In this document: positions 1 through 11,161 of the stretch, piece by piece | How positions within the stretch are numbered: position 1 is the stretch's first letter | How the letters are laid out: the number at the start of each line of letters is the position of its first letter | From: Rutpela maculata | Lineage: Eukaryota; Arthropoda; Insecta; Coleoptera; Cerambycidae | DNA length: 64,000 nucleotides | Direction: 5' to 3' | Assembly (NCBI GenBank): GCA_936432065.2 | Contig: OW386293.2 | Location: 66,605,965-66,669,964 of the forward strand | The notes under the pieces: model-generated | What the model was told of the DNA's origin: nothing | The model's input: the letters and a program-made list of their open reading frames with translations, nothing else | Databases searched by the model: none | Program-made: the position numbers and the translations under genes

Positions 1-300
1 AAAGTTAAAAGATAAATAAATTTAAAAAATCTTTTTAAAAACAATGGTTTTATTTCATTTAAAACCAAATTGCACTAAAAAGTAGAAAATAATTTTTATC
101 TCTGTAGATAGAAAACAACTGGGCACTCATAAAATATTACTTCGTCTAATCATTTTGATTTACATTTACATTTTATGAGATCCCAATGGTTTTCTATTTA
201 CAAAGCTAAAAATTATTTTCTACTTTTTAGTGCAATTTGGTTTAAAAAAAATAAAACCATTGTCTTTAAAAAGTTATTTTTTTATTTTATTTATTTCCTC
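1..300. repeat. Palindromic foldback repeat, MITE-like
   Basis: The first 300 bases form a near-palindrome. AACCAAATTGCACTAAAAAG near 62-81 reappears inverted near 222-241, and the outer parts (ACAATGG near 41-47, CCATTGT near 257-263) also pair. The arms are roughly 130 bp with a short non-pairing centre near 130-170. No ORF. The left boundary may lie outside the window. This fits a non-autonomous foldback or MITE; the family is not recognised. Confidence 0.7.
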
Positions 301-1496
301 TAAGCTCTAAAAAAGATGGCTCATATAGGTTTATTCTTAACCTCTAAAATTTAAATAAACTTATCTCTATCCTCATCTCTAGATAGAGAATTGTTCTAAA
401 ATTAATATACAAAATTGCAATTTCACTATTTTTAAAAAGATGCATATTGTTCATTACTAGTTAAAAAAATTATAAAGCCCAAAGCACATAATTAGAGTTT
501 ACAGCAGATTATTAAATTAGAATTCTTAATAAATGGGTATAAAACTCTGTCAAAATAACTTCTCCTCTTCAAGTAAATAAAAGCATAAATGATTGTTCGA
601 AACAAATAAACCACTTGTAAAATTCAAACATTTGCGAGGCGTATTAGAAGACTGCTGTAGCATGTCCATGTAATTCATTACGGCTGGCTGTATGTAAAAA
701 AATTAAAAAAAATAAATTGCAAACGAATTTCTAAAGAATAACAGTAGCATGAGGTTGCTAAATTATCTTAACACTAATTTTGAATGGTTGATAATAAATA
801 AAATTGCATATAGGAATATTTCGAGAAATAATTATGTTTTCTAAATTCTCATAACTTCCACAACATACCTACATCTAGTATTCTAAAATGACATCTTTTA
901 TTTCAGCTTTCGCAAAATAACATTTTCAATAAATAAACATGACAAACAATTTTTGGAATTATTGTTTGTTTTAAAAGGCGCTGACGACTTCTAATACCTG
1001 TTTCAACAACAAAAATAAAATACTTACAGACTGTGTACTTAACCGCAATGGCACCCTTCAAAAGTTAATTGTGCCGTATTCGACTATTCGTACAAAATAT
1101 GCATCAAATCATCAAATAGATATTCGCAGTCGACCACGCCCGACTGCAATTTCTACTCGTTAAATATTTGGTATGTTATTGTAACTATTTGATTCAATCA
1201 CTTTATCATAACTAAAATGATATAAATCGCTCAATGTTTCACTAATATTTTTTCTCTATCCTTAACAATTTAGAAATAAAATAATTAATGTCACGGATAT
1301 GTTTCCAATATTTCAATTATTAATAAACAGTCGATGATGCAAAATAAAAACCACATGTTTGTCTCTTATATTAAGTTAATGTTGTTTTATATATACGTTA
1401 ATGAATGCAAAATCCAGAGCAAGACGAATTTAATAAATAGTATTTTTTATTTTATGTTTCTTTATATTTTCACAATAATACAGCTGTTTGTTAAAT
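301..1496. other. AT-rich sequence, no gene seen
   Basis: No ORF with recognisable homology, no RNA gene and no clear repeat boundary was seen. The sequence is strongly AT-rich with many stops in all frames. Confidence 0.6.
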
Positions 1497-1626
1497 AATA
1501 GTATATTATATTACTAGGAGCAGAACGCACTCTTTTCGCCCAGTTTGCGGCTTCGGCTTCGCCTCAGCCGCAAATCCTGGGCTCAACACAAAAAAAGGCG
1601 TTCTACTCCGTGTAATATATACTATT
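1497..1626. repeat. Short hairpin MITE with GC-rich core
   Basis: AATAGTATATTATATTAC at 1497 with GAGCAGAACGC just inside pairs with GCGTTCTACTCCG and the following GTAATATATACTATT at about 1597-1626. The core (about 1540-1590) is unusually GC-rich for the area and carries its own inverted words (TTTGCGGC and GCCGCAAA). Palindromic, non-coding, about 130 bp. The family is not recognised. Confidence 0.7.
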
Positions 1627-1953
1627 TTTTCTTCAAGCGTATTAAAATGCAAAAATTCATTTATTTATCATAAATGTACAAATATTCAAACTACAGTCTT
1701 ACATGTTGACACAATATGACAAGTGGCTAGTGGATAGCGCGCCACCGGTGGCTTTCGGTATTAACATTATGTTACTATTAAAACAATACCCACTGCGGTG
1801 GCGCTTTCGGAACTAACATTATGTTACTAGTAAAACAATGTCCACTACGGTGGCGTTCGGTACTAACATTTTGTTACTAGTAAAACAATGTCCTACTTCT
1901 ACTTCTGTTTTTGGTGACATAATTTAAACATTTTAATACGCTTGAAGAAAAAA
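1625..1953. repeat. Inverted-repeat element with three internal 52-bp tandem units
   Basis: CTTCAAGCGTATTAAAATG at about 1631-1649 is repeated inverted as CATTTTAATACGCTTGAAG at 1929-1947, so the segment has terminal inverted repeats of about 25 bp. Inside, about 1747-1892 holds three direct repeats of about 52 bp, each with GGTGGC(GC)TTCGG followed by AACATTATGTTACTA or a close variant. Non-coding, possibly a MITE with an internal minisatellite. It abuts the hairpin at 1497-1626. Confidence 0.6.
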
Positions 1954-2238
1954 GAAATTTAAAGTTAGTGATATTTGGAATACTATTTTACTTTTAGAAA
2001 AATAAATCAATGATTTTAATGACGAACAATATGTAAAACGTACTAAGTAAATATTAATATTAAAATATTTCACGAAAATACAAAAATAACGGATACCTAA
2101 TCATATTTAGACGATTTCTGGAATTCTGCTTTACTGTTTACTATTTATCATACCATATGACTCATCATTATCAATAACGTTGATCATATAAAATATACGA
2201 TAAGGTAACATAACTGATTTTAATCTAATATAAAAAAA

Positions 2239-2433
2239 TCTCGTGTCACAGTGTTTGTTATCGAACTCCTCCGAAACGGCTTAACCGAATTTTAGGAAAT
2301 TTTTGGTGTATATTTGGTAGGTCTGAGAATATGTCGTAGGCTATTTTTTATATCCCTAGGTGATAAATTTTATTTTTATTTTTTGGGCAAAAATTTATAA
2401 TTTTTATGGCAAAACGTTTGCTGGGTCAGCTAG
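2239..2433 (+). mobile_element. Mini-Helitron (non-autonomous), 195 bp
   Basis: The segment starts TCTCGTGTCACAGTG after an A at 2238 and ends CAGCTAG before a T at 2434. This matches the Helitron rule of insertion between A and T with 5'-TC and CTRR-3' ends. A short hairpin (GCAAA-ACG-TTTGC) lies about a dozen bases before the CTAG, where Helitrons carry their 3' hairpin. The interior (TCGAACTCCTCCGAAACGGC, then TAGGTCTGAGAAT) resembles repeats I know from insect Helitron derivatives. There is no Rep/helicase ORF, so any movement would need enzymes supplied elsewhere. No target duplication is expected. Confidence 0.72.
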
Positions 2434-3034
2434 TATAATATAGAACTAGCTGAGCCCGTCGAAATTCGACGGAAAGGAGATGTTAAAAATGTATCCTAGA
2501 AATTATTCTTTGGAGACACACCTTTGAGCTTACTACCAGCAATCACATTTTCGAGAAAGTCGCGGCCCTGTTTCAACTTAATGATCTCACTCTTTATTAG
2601 AGTAATTCATAAAAACAAAAGATTCTAGTCTATACATCCTCCGTCAAATGTTGACGTCTTTAGTCCAGTTACTTAATTATTTTATTCTTTTAGTGATCAC
2701 TAAAACTAAAATAGGTTTCTTCCTTAGCAATTGTGTTAAATGTTAACTACATATCAAATACTGTTTTCCGTAACATTTTTTCCTTAATTATTATTATTAT
2801 TTTTTTTTCGATCAAAATGTACCAGATTTTTTCCATGGCAATTAGCCTTATTTACCTGCCGAATATTATTTTTCACAGTCAAATATTTTTTTAGATATAG
2901 AGCCAAAAGACCGACCGACAGACGAACTGAATGACTGAATTGAAATATCTAATTCTGAAATGGGAACATCCTAAGTAATCTGGAATCCTGGTATTTTCAC
3001 GATTACAATACTTCTCTTCGGTAAGCGAAGAATA
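2434..3034. other. AT-rich spacer
   Basis: No gene. AACTAGCTGAGCCCGTCGAA at about 2443 resembles another decayed repeat terminus, but I could not define its other end. The rest is AT-rich unassigned sequence up to the TA at 3033-3034. Confidence 0.4.
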
Positions 3035-4460
3035 CAGGGTGTAATCAGTTTCATGTCATTAAAAAAAACTGGTGGTGGGGAACGACTAAACGAACAAAAA
3101 AACCTTATATAACATGGGGTCAAAAACCCATAGTTTTAGAAGAAAAAAAGAAAAATTTCGAAAGTTTTCAGTAAAATTGTTTGAGAACTGCTGGAATGTT
3201 GGGATAGGCTTTTATATTCGTATATGTTGGCGCCTCTAACCATCTGATACGCTAATACCGCTCTTTCAAAGTGCCGCGTTCCTTTGTTAGAGGCCTCGCG
3301 TCGACGAAGACACGACACATAATTGTTTTCTGTTATCGTGTGTCACACTTTTTTATGGCTTTTTAAAATTAGGTAAGGTAATGTCTTTAGTGGTGCGGTA
3401 TTTTAGTTTCCGTGGGCACGTGGAAGCCGTTCGTTGTTTTGTATGTTACTTTGTTCTTTTGAATTTTGGACCACGTATTTACAGTTAAGATTTATTTTAT
3501 TGACTTACCATTCAAGTTGTTAAGTTCTTAATTATGTACAGACTCTACTTGTTCGTTCTTTTTGTGTTTGTTGTGGATTTTGGGCCAAGTTATTATTTTT
3601 ATTTTCTTTATTGACAACGTTAGTTAATAGTTTAGTGTGGTATTTTAATGTGCAAAGAAACCATAAAAAATGATCCTAATTTACCAAATGTGTTGAACGG
3701 AGTGCGTATGTGCCGAAAAGTGTACTGATGCAGACGGAAGCCATTTCGAACAATTTATGTAAATCAACAAATTTATTGGTAACTTCTAAATTTATCGAAT
3801 ATTTCAGTTTTCGATACCTGATCGGCAATTCGTTAATTAAATCAGATCTTTTCCGAACTTAAAATACACATAATTGTTTTCTGTTATCGTGTATCTCATA
3901 CGTCTAACTCTTTATTTCCCAATGTCATGCAATAATTATTCATTTTTTAAGCTTTTAACCCAGAACACTCATTTAGGTTACAAATGTTAATAAACCGCAT
4001 TTAAATCTGATAAATTATAAACAACAATAAAAGCTCCAATATTTTGTTCTAAATTAAAAAAACACACATGTTAAGAAATGCTGTATTTAACTTCTACGCC
4101 CACCATTTGCTTTTGCAGTTCTGCAAAAAGAGATAACGAATTATTTACATTTTTATTTGAGGCACTCACCAAAGGTGCCGCCCTCCTTTGCTTTGAACCG
4201 CCGCGCCGGCCGGCGGAACGAGTCGGTCGATCTTTGCACTTTTTTATGACAATTTAAAAGTTGTATAATTGGGAACTACTACACGTCCATTTCAGAAAGG
4301 CAGTGGTTCTCAAATGTTTCCTACCCTAATATTCAAATTGTTGACCTAGATCAGTTTTTTCAAAGTGCCCCTAGTGGGAAAAGTCATAAAGGTTTTTTGT
4401 TTGTCTAGTCGGTCCCCATTACCAGTTTTTTTTTAATGACATGGAACTGATTACACCCTG
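3035..4460 (-). mobile_element. Non-autonomous DNA transposon, CAGGG-ended, copy 1
   Basis: The ends are inverted: CAGGGTGTAATCAGTTTCAT at 3035 and its near-perfect inverse ending at 4460. Each is preceded or followed by TA (3033-3034, 4461-4462), so the duplication is TA as in the Tc1/mariner superfamily. It is 1,426 bp with no transposase ORF. The interior matches the inverse of the element at 5965-7493 along most of its length, for example the block with GTGCCGCCCTCC near 4174 and the block with GCAGACGGAAGCC near 3729. It is called minus only relative to copy 2. Confidence 0.8.
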
Positions 4461-5601
4461 TATAAACAATTTTTAAATTATGTCCAAAAATCTCCCCTCT
4501 CTATTTGACATCTTCTATTCATTAATTATTTTATTCCTTTCAGTGATCACTTTGTATATTTTTTTACCAAAATCAGATTTTCATCCTTGTCAACGCCAAC
4601 AGACAGACACGCAGACAGACCAAGTACTAACGAAATGGAAAACCCTAATTTTCGTATCTGCATAATCTGAAACAAGACGATATGGAGACATTTCGGAAAG
4701 TGATTCTATTAAGTAAACTTAATTTTTTGAATTAAAAGTATTCTAGGGATACAGTCTTTAACAGACATTTTATAAATGTTTCACAAAATACGTTTATAAA
4801 CTGTTTTTAATTCCTTCACTGGTTTTGATATAATAATCCAAACTCTTGAATGCCGTTATTTATTAGTTCTTTTAGAGTTTCCAATATATATTACGTTTAT
4901 AAGCTGTTTTTGTTTCCTTAACTGGATTTGATATGATAATCCAAACTCTTGAATGTCGTTGTTTATTAGTTCTTTTAGAGTTTCCAATATATATTTTTTT
5001 GAGTCTCATGACTAACTGAGATATTTCCTCTCAGATGGCATGAGCTTTTTTTTCAATAAGAGATTCTTTTGTTTTAGTTCTGAATTTAGTTCCTTGAGTA
5101 TTTCATTTTCAGTTTTTAGGCCATCTATTATAATCTTGCTCTCAAGTTTTTCTACAAGTTTTTCATTATATAGTTTTGCTTCCAAGAATTTGTCACTATT
5201 TGCCAAAGTCTCACTTAGTGGTTTATGATCAAAGTACTATATATAAATAATTAACACATTCAGTAAATGTATTAAGTCCATGGTAATTATTAATTTAACA
5301 CGTGTGACGCACTTACCTATAAATTGAGAGTTTATTTAAAATGTTTTTTAAATCAAAATTGTGTACCTGTACTGAAAATTTAGTAGATAATAAATATACA
5401 ATTATAAAGTGGTTACTATATAAACTTATTATTATTACAATACTAAAATCATATTTAAACCACTGGAACATGCACTTCACGCTTTCTATACGCTCTGATA
5501 TCTATTAGACTATTATAGTTAATGGACGGTTTATTTTATACCAAAGATTTAAAACTTGTACTAAAATTTACGTCAGTGATATTACCAAAATAAAAGTAAA
5601 G

Positions 5602-5692
<91 letters not shown>

Positions 5693-5964
5693 TAGTGGTT
5701 TATAACCAGCATAATTTATACAAATTATAATACCTACGTACTGCAAATATGAAGTCTTTACTAATTGTTTATTTAACATATATGACGTACCTATATTGAT
5801 TCTTTTAAATCAAGATTTTCCACCTTTAGCGGAAATTTAGTAGATCATAACGCAAAATTCAAAACATGGTATATCATAAACATATAATTATACCAAAACC
5901 ATTTTTATGCCACTAGAACGTATATTTCACGAATTTTAAACGAGCTAGTGTTTACTGGGATATA
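4461..5964. other. Spacer between two inverted transposon copies
   Basis: AT-rich DNA with no recognisable gene. A direct repeat of about 120 bp, containing CAAACTCTTGAATG and TAGTTCTTTTAGAGTTTCCA, occurs twice (about 4798-4873 and 4892-4990). A long (AT)n tract is listed separately. A 64-codon lysine-rich ORF on the minus strand (5012-5206) has no recognisable domain. Confidence 0.5.
5604..5688. repeat. (AT)n microsatellite
   Basis: About 85 bp of uninterrupted AT dinucleotides. Its alternating Ile-Tyr reading frames are spurious. Confidence 0.95.
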
Positions 5965-7493
5965 CAGGGTGTAATTAGTTTCATGTCATTAAAAAAACTA
6001 GTAATGGGGATCGACTAGACAAACAAAAAACCTGTTTCCTCTATGGGCACTTTGTGCAAAAAGTGCAAAGATTACCGACCGACTCGTTCTTGCCGGCACG
6101 CGGCAGCCCGCGGTTTCAAAGCAAAGAAGGGCGGCACCTTTGATGACCGCCTCAACGGAACCAATTATAAAAATGTAAATAATTCGTTATCTCTTTTTGT
6201 AGAACTGCAAGCAAATGATGGGCGTAGAGGTTTAAACACAGCATTTCTTTACATGTTTGTTTTTTTAATTTAGAACAAAATATTGGAGCTCTTATTGTTG
6301 TTTATAATTTTTCAGATTTAAATGTGATTTATTAACATTTGTAACCTAAATGAGTGTTCTTAAAAAATGATAAATTATTGCTTGACATTGGGAAATAAAG
6401 AGTTAGACGTCTGAGATACAATAACAGAAAACAATTATGTGTATTTTAAGTTCGGAAAAAATCTGATTTAATTAACGAATTGCCGATCAGGTATCGAAAA
6501 CTGAAATATTCGATAAATTTAGAAGTTACCAATAAATTTGTTGATTTACATAAATTGTTCAAAATGGCTTCCGTCTGCATCAGTACACTTTTCGGCACAT
6601 ACGCACTCCGTTCAACACATTTGGTAAATTAGGATCATTTTTTATTGCCAATCAAGTATCGAAAACCAAAATATTCGATAAATCTAGAACTTACCAATAA
6701 AGTTGATTTACATAAATTGTTCGAAATGGCTTCCGTCTGCATCAATACACTTTTCGGCACGTCGAACTAAGGACTTTCGCACTCCGTTCAACACATTTGG
6801 TGAATTAGGATAATTCTTTATGGTTTCTATGCACATTAAAATACCACACTAAACTATCAACTAACGTTGTCAATAAAGAAAATAAAAATAAAAACTGGTC
6901 CAAAATCCAAAAAGCAACACAAAAAGAACGACAAGTTGTGTCTGTACGTAAGTCAATAAAATAAATCTTAACTGCAAATACGTGGCCCAATATTCAATAA
7001 GAACAAAAGCACATACAAAAACAACGAACGGGTTCGGGTACTTAACGAAGTGCCCACAGAAACTAAAATATTGCACAAGGGAGAGTATAGTTTTCTTCAG
7101 ATCTACTAAGCACTCAGATAACGCAGACGTCTTTCACCTTTACCGCACCGCTAAAGACCTTACCTTACTTACCTACTTTTAAAAAGCCATAGAAAAGTGT
7201 GATTATCAACTTGTGTCCTCGCCGACGCGCGGTCTCTAACAAAGGCGCGCGACACTTTGAAAGAGCCGTATTAGCGTATTTGATGGTTAGAGGCGCCGAC
7301 ATACAGGAAGATAAAAGCCTATCCCGATATTCCAGCAGTTCTCAAACAATATTATTGAAAATTTTCGAAATTTTTGTTTATTTTTTTTCTAAAAGTATGG
7401 GTTTTAGACCCCATGTTACACAAGATTTTTTTGTTCGTTTAGTCGTTCTCCACCACCAGTTTTTTTTAATGACATGAAACTGATTACACCCTG
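5965..7493 (+). mobile_element. Non-autonomous DNA transposon, CAGGG-ended, copy 2
   Basis: The ends CAGGGTGTAATTAGTTTCAT (5965) and its inverse (ending 7493) are flanked by TA on both sides (5963-5964 and 7494-7495). It is 1,529 bp and lies in the opposite orientation to the copy at 3035-4460. It differs from copy 1 mainly by an internal tandem duplication at 6481-6822. Small ORFs at 6043-6273 and 7199-7477 match the inverse of sequence in copy 1 but show no transposase motif, so I treat the element as non-coding. Confidence 0.8.
6481..6822. repeat. Internal tandem duplication (~170 bp x 2) in transposon copy 2
   Basis: Two adjacent units (about 6481-6645 and 6646-6822) both contain ATTTACATAAATTGTTC, GGCTTCCGTCTGCATCA and CACTCCGTTCAACACATTTG. 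The second unit has an extra CGTCGAACTAAGG-type insert. Copy 1 of this transposon has a single unit (about 3660-3860), so the duplication arose after the copies separated or was lost in copy 1. Confidence 0.75.
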
Positions 7494-7504
7494 TATATGA
7501 TATG

Positions 7505-8735
7505 GTGGAATACCTACTCCTTATTGAAATTAGATCAAATCCGCCATACAGAACGACCGTCAGAGACGGGTATGCTCTCATCTTTTATATAAACTATGGT
7601 CTTTAAAATTTTAGAGCAAACTGTTCCTGAGGTTTTTGTTTAAGCACACAAAATATGAATATGTACGAGATATCTAAATCGTAATATACAGATTGCCTCT
7701 ATAAGGTTATAACTAACTTTGTGTAGATTAGATGATATATCAATATTACCTTAAAATATCATTAAAGTATTTTTGAGAAGGTTATTATGAAATGATTAAA
7801 AATTGCAGACGAGCGTTGCCGATTGCGAATATTTATTAAATATGATAATTTCTGTTGGTCTTACAATTTTCATTTCGAATTTGGAACATTTATAAAACAG
7901 CGTGCTAGAATACTTCTTATTGAGATTGAATCATATTAGCCATACAGGGTGGTCACTAGAGGCGTGTAAAGTACCATGATTCATATAAACTACGGTTTGT
8001 TATGATTTTAGAACAAAATTTAAAGAAAAAGTTTTTGATTAAGAACAAAAAATACAAAAATATACAAGATATTTAAACTGCAATATACAGTACTTCATTC
8101 AGGTTATCAATTTCATATCAATTTTACCTAAAAATGTTATTGAGGTAATTTTAATAAGACCATTATGAAACGAAGTGGGCATTGTCGAATATCCAATAGA
8201 TACGATGACTTCTGATATACATTTTTTATTCCAAATTATAAGAAGACTATTATAAAATTGATAAAAGGTGAAGTCAGGTGTTGTCGACTGCGAATATTTA
8301 TTAAACACGATAACTTCTGTTGAACTTAAAATTTGTATTTTAAATAAATTAAATAGCAATACTTCCTCCTGAAAGATCACATTCGTCATGCAGAGTAATC
8401 ATCAGAGTTGCGGAAACTATCATATTTTATATAAACTATGTGTTATTATAATTTACAGTAAAATGATCCAGAAGTATATAAGTACAAAGATGTACAAGGT
8501 ATCTAAACTGCAATATACTGCGTCTTTCAGGTTCGAGAGAACTTTACGTAGGTTACATGATTTATCAATTTTACCTTAACATCTTATTAAGGTATTTTTA
8601 ATATAACTACTACATTACGAATTGAACTGCAGTCGCGCCTTTCTAAATACATATTAAAAGGCTCCTGATAATTTTATATGTAGAATACCTTTGTTGATTT
8701 TGGACCATATCCGCCATACAAGGTGATCTCCTGAT
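7505..8735. repeat. Diverged satellite-like tandem array, units of ~330-455 bp
   Basis: The word series GAATAC...ATCAAATCCGCCATACAG (7508), GAATACTTCTTATTG...GCCATACAGGG (7911), AATACTTCCTCCTG...CATGCAGAG (8362) and GAATACCTTTGTTG...CCGCCATACAAGG (8688) recurs in order. Between these come TATATAAACTA(T/C)G, (C)TGCAATATACAG, a TCAATTTTACCT-type word and GCGAATATTTATTAAA. That makes three diverged units plus the start of a fourth. Non-coding. Divergence is high, so the array is old. Confidence 0.6.
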
Positions 8736-9645
8736 AACAACAAACGTCCCCAGAACGTACACTTCCTCATTAGATCTGAACGTCCCGGGTTTATATGGTA
8801 CGTCCCGAAGACATCTGTTTGCTATTGTCCCTAAAACGTTCTGCTTAAACGTTTTAAGGACATCCTGCTAGAGTCTAGTCCAGACAAATTTAAACAAAGA
8901 TATGTGAAACCTGCTCTATAGTGTATGTTTTTTTTTTCGGCAGATGAGAACATATTTGAAAAAGGAAATTAAAAATTGTAAAAATTAAATCAAAATTCTT
9001 AAAAAGTTTTACTGACAAAATTAACTTTTGAAATAAAAAAAAATATATTTTTAATTTTTATGGTCCATATGGTAAATTTTGTCAATGTACCTAACTACTT
9101 CATAAGATATGTAATGAAATGGTCTTTATTTTTCTAATTTCATAAATGTTATTCATTTCAACTATTTCTTTCATCTTGCGAAGTCACATTTGTACTTTTT
9201 GATTCCCGCCAAACGTCGTGTTTTTTTCTGAGGTGGGGGAATTTCGAGTATTTGCTCTTGCTGTCAAGCTATGTGGAATTCAATTTGGCAGACCTGGTTA
9301 TTGCGTCATTTTTATTTTTATTACACGCTGATGTGCATGTTCGATAATGTTATCAAAAGTAGGTAAGTCTATTTAATTAATTTATTAATACATAGTATTT
9401 AGATCGGTATTTTCATTCTAGATGATTTTGGTGCGACTTCTGCTTTATAGGTACAGCCTATAATAAATATACTACCACCCACCGTATTTTACTCTTAACT
9501 TAACTTAACTTAACTATAGGTATATATGTGCATTTTGTGTATGTAACATTATGTACAAATTTTATTAAGACGATGATTATTTAAAAAAAATGTTATACTT
9601 TATTGTTGACAATTCCAATACTGTAATAGTCTTATGGAAATAAAT
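8736..9645. other. AT-rich sequence with short CTTAA repeat
   Basis: No gene recognised. AACGTCCC-like words recur near 8745-8830. A short (CTTAA)n run of about four units lies near 9495-9515. Otherwise unassigned. Confidence 0.5.
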
Positions 9646-9927
9646 ATATTATTATTATTATTTAATTTTCACAGATCTTTCTGGTATATATACACACTGC
9701 CGGATCCTGAGGCTAAAGCACATGTGTTTGGCTACGACATAGATGTTGTGCAAAAAATTACAGCCTTCAGAATCTGGGTGCGGTGGGTCGAACATACCCT
9801 TAATTCCTCTAGAGGGTCTTTTTAGGTTTTTATGTACTATTCCGTTCGCCGATATAACAATAGGTATTATTTTAACCTATTGGATCCCCACATTATTATT
9901 ATTAGTATTATTATTATTACTATTATA
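9646..9927. repeat. Two (ATT)n tracts bounding a 231-bp unknown segment
   Basis: ATT/TTA triplet tracts occupy about 9646-9661 and 9893-9927. The segment between them (9662-9892) is moderately GC-rich and unlike the flanks. Its short frames show no domain. The tract at 9893-9927 is the 3' tail side of LINE copy C. The segment could be another very short 5'-truncated insertion into TAA repeats, or target DNA between two insertions. I cannot decide. Confidence 0.55.
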
Positions 9928-11161
9928 ATTTCCATTTTTCGGTTTCCCGCTGCCGGACCGGACTTCCGTGGCCTCTGACAGCACACGGTAGCCGCGCCGG
10001 CTAATTCATTACAGTCACTCTCTACGACCTGTGGAGTTAGTGACTGTAAACACCTGAATCATGTGCCCCAAGCAGACGAATGGACCCCAAGACAACCGTC
10101 TTCTGCATCTGCCCTGCCAACCATTCTGCCGAATTCTGACAGGTCGGTATGATCTTTAATTCCGAGAGCAGCGAAGGCTTCATCCTTCAAAGTACGTCGA
10201 TTATTAGAACGAGTAGTCTGGGTAGAGCACTTGGAGCTCATACTGGAGATCACGATATTTGGTCCGTTTTTCCCCCTCCTTCAAAGCGATGTTTGTCTCA
10301 GCAGGTGCTGAGAATTCGATGACAAACATCACTTTGCTCTGATGGTCGAGGAGGACTATGTCAAGCTTGTTGGCTTGAATTAGCCTGACGGTCGGGAACG
10401 AGTAGTTCCAATAAATTCGGCACCTCTCGTTCTCGACAATCGACTCAATATCTCTGGAGATGTAAGGCGGCACTGGTGTTTGATCTACCCCGTACGAGTG
10501 CCATAGATGGTGGTATAGCACTCGTAAAGCCGCGTTTATGGCGGTGGATGTGGGCCGAAATTGCGAATATCGGGCATGCTGAAAGCAAATGCATCAGGCC
10601 CTGCAGTTGATATCAGGAACCTCTACACCCATTACGCGGCTTCAGTAGACCAAGGTGTTCATTACACCATCCTGAAGGCCACAATGAATTCCTCGGTCTC
10701 CGACTTAAGCCCAGCTGACCTTAAAAAGGCGAATGTCAGCCTAGTCGATAAACCCAGTGTTTCTATGTTTTTATAGTATACACCGTGCATGGGTTTATCG
10801 ACATGCTGCCTAAACAGACTCACCTGTTGGGCAGCTTTTATTTGGGCTTCCAGACGAGTTGGCTGAAGTTCAGCAATTGGCTTTGGATCAGCACCGCGGC
10901 GGCCACCTCGTTTGACGTCGAATACGAGACTAAGTTCATCTGCGGCTCTCTTTGCTGCCTTAAAAAATCCTGCGCCCACCCCTGCTATTTCACGATCTCT
11001 CACTAATAACAGGAGCGGATCCGAGCTCCTGAGGATGCTACATGCCATACTCAGTACTACTCTGCCATGCATACACTCCAGACCCAAGAGTCCTCGGCCC
11101 CTCCGATGACGTGGGAGGTAAACACGAGGAACGGACGATCTAGGATGAATACTCCTATGGA
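9928..11161 (-). pseudogene. R4/Dong-like LINE copy C, 5'-truncated: RT C-terminus to endonuclease
   Basis: A minus-strand LINE fragment homologous to the 3' third of copy B (15.0-16.2 kb). It begins near 11161 at the block equivalent to RSIHPRSSVPR of copy B and ends at the (TTA)n tract near 9928. Reading frames are broken. One piece (10662-11087) covers the region after the RT (DPLLLLVRDREIAGVGAG). Another (10204-10521) covers the restriction-like endonuclease with the KLDIVLLDHQ...FVIEFSAPAE...KRTKYRDL pattern. The CCHC finger between them is partly lost. The 3' UTR resembles that of copy B closely. 5' truncation with a TAA-type tail fits target-primed reverse transcription. A dead copy. 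Confidence 0.75.

Noticed and set aside
5012..5206. 64-codon coiled-coil-like minus-strand ORF
   Set aside because: Lys/Glu-rich but isolated, short, and with no start context, homology or splice partner I can recognise.
7505..8735. CRISPR-like array
   Set aside because: Units of hundreds of bases with diverged sequence and no short identical repeats or spacers; also a eukaryotic context.
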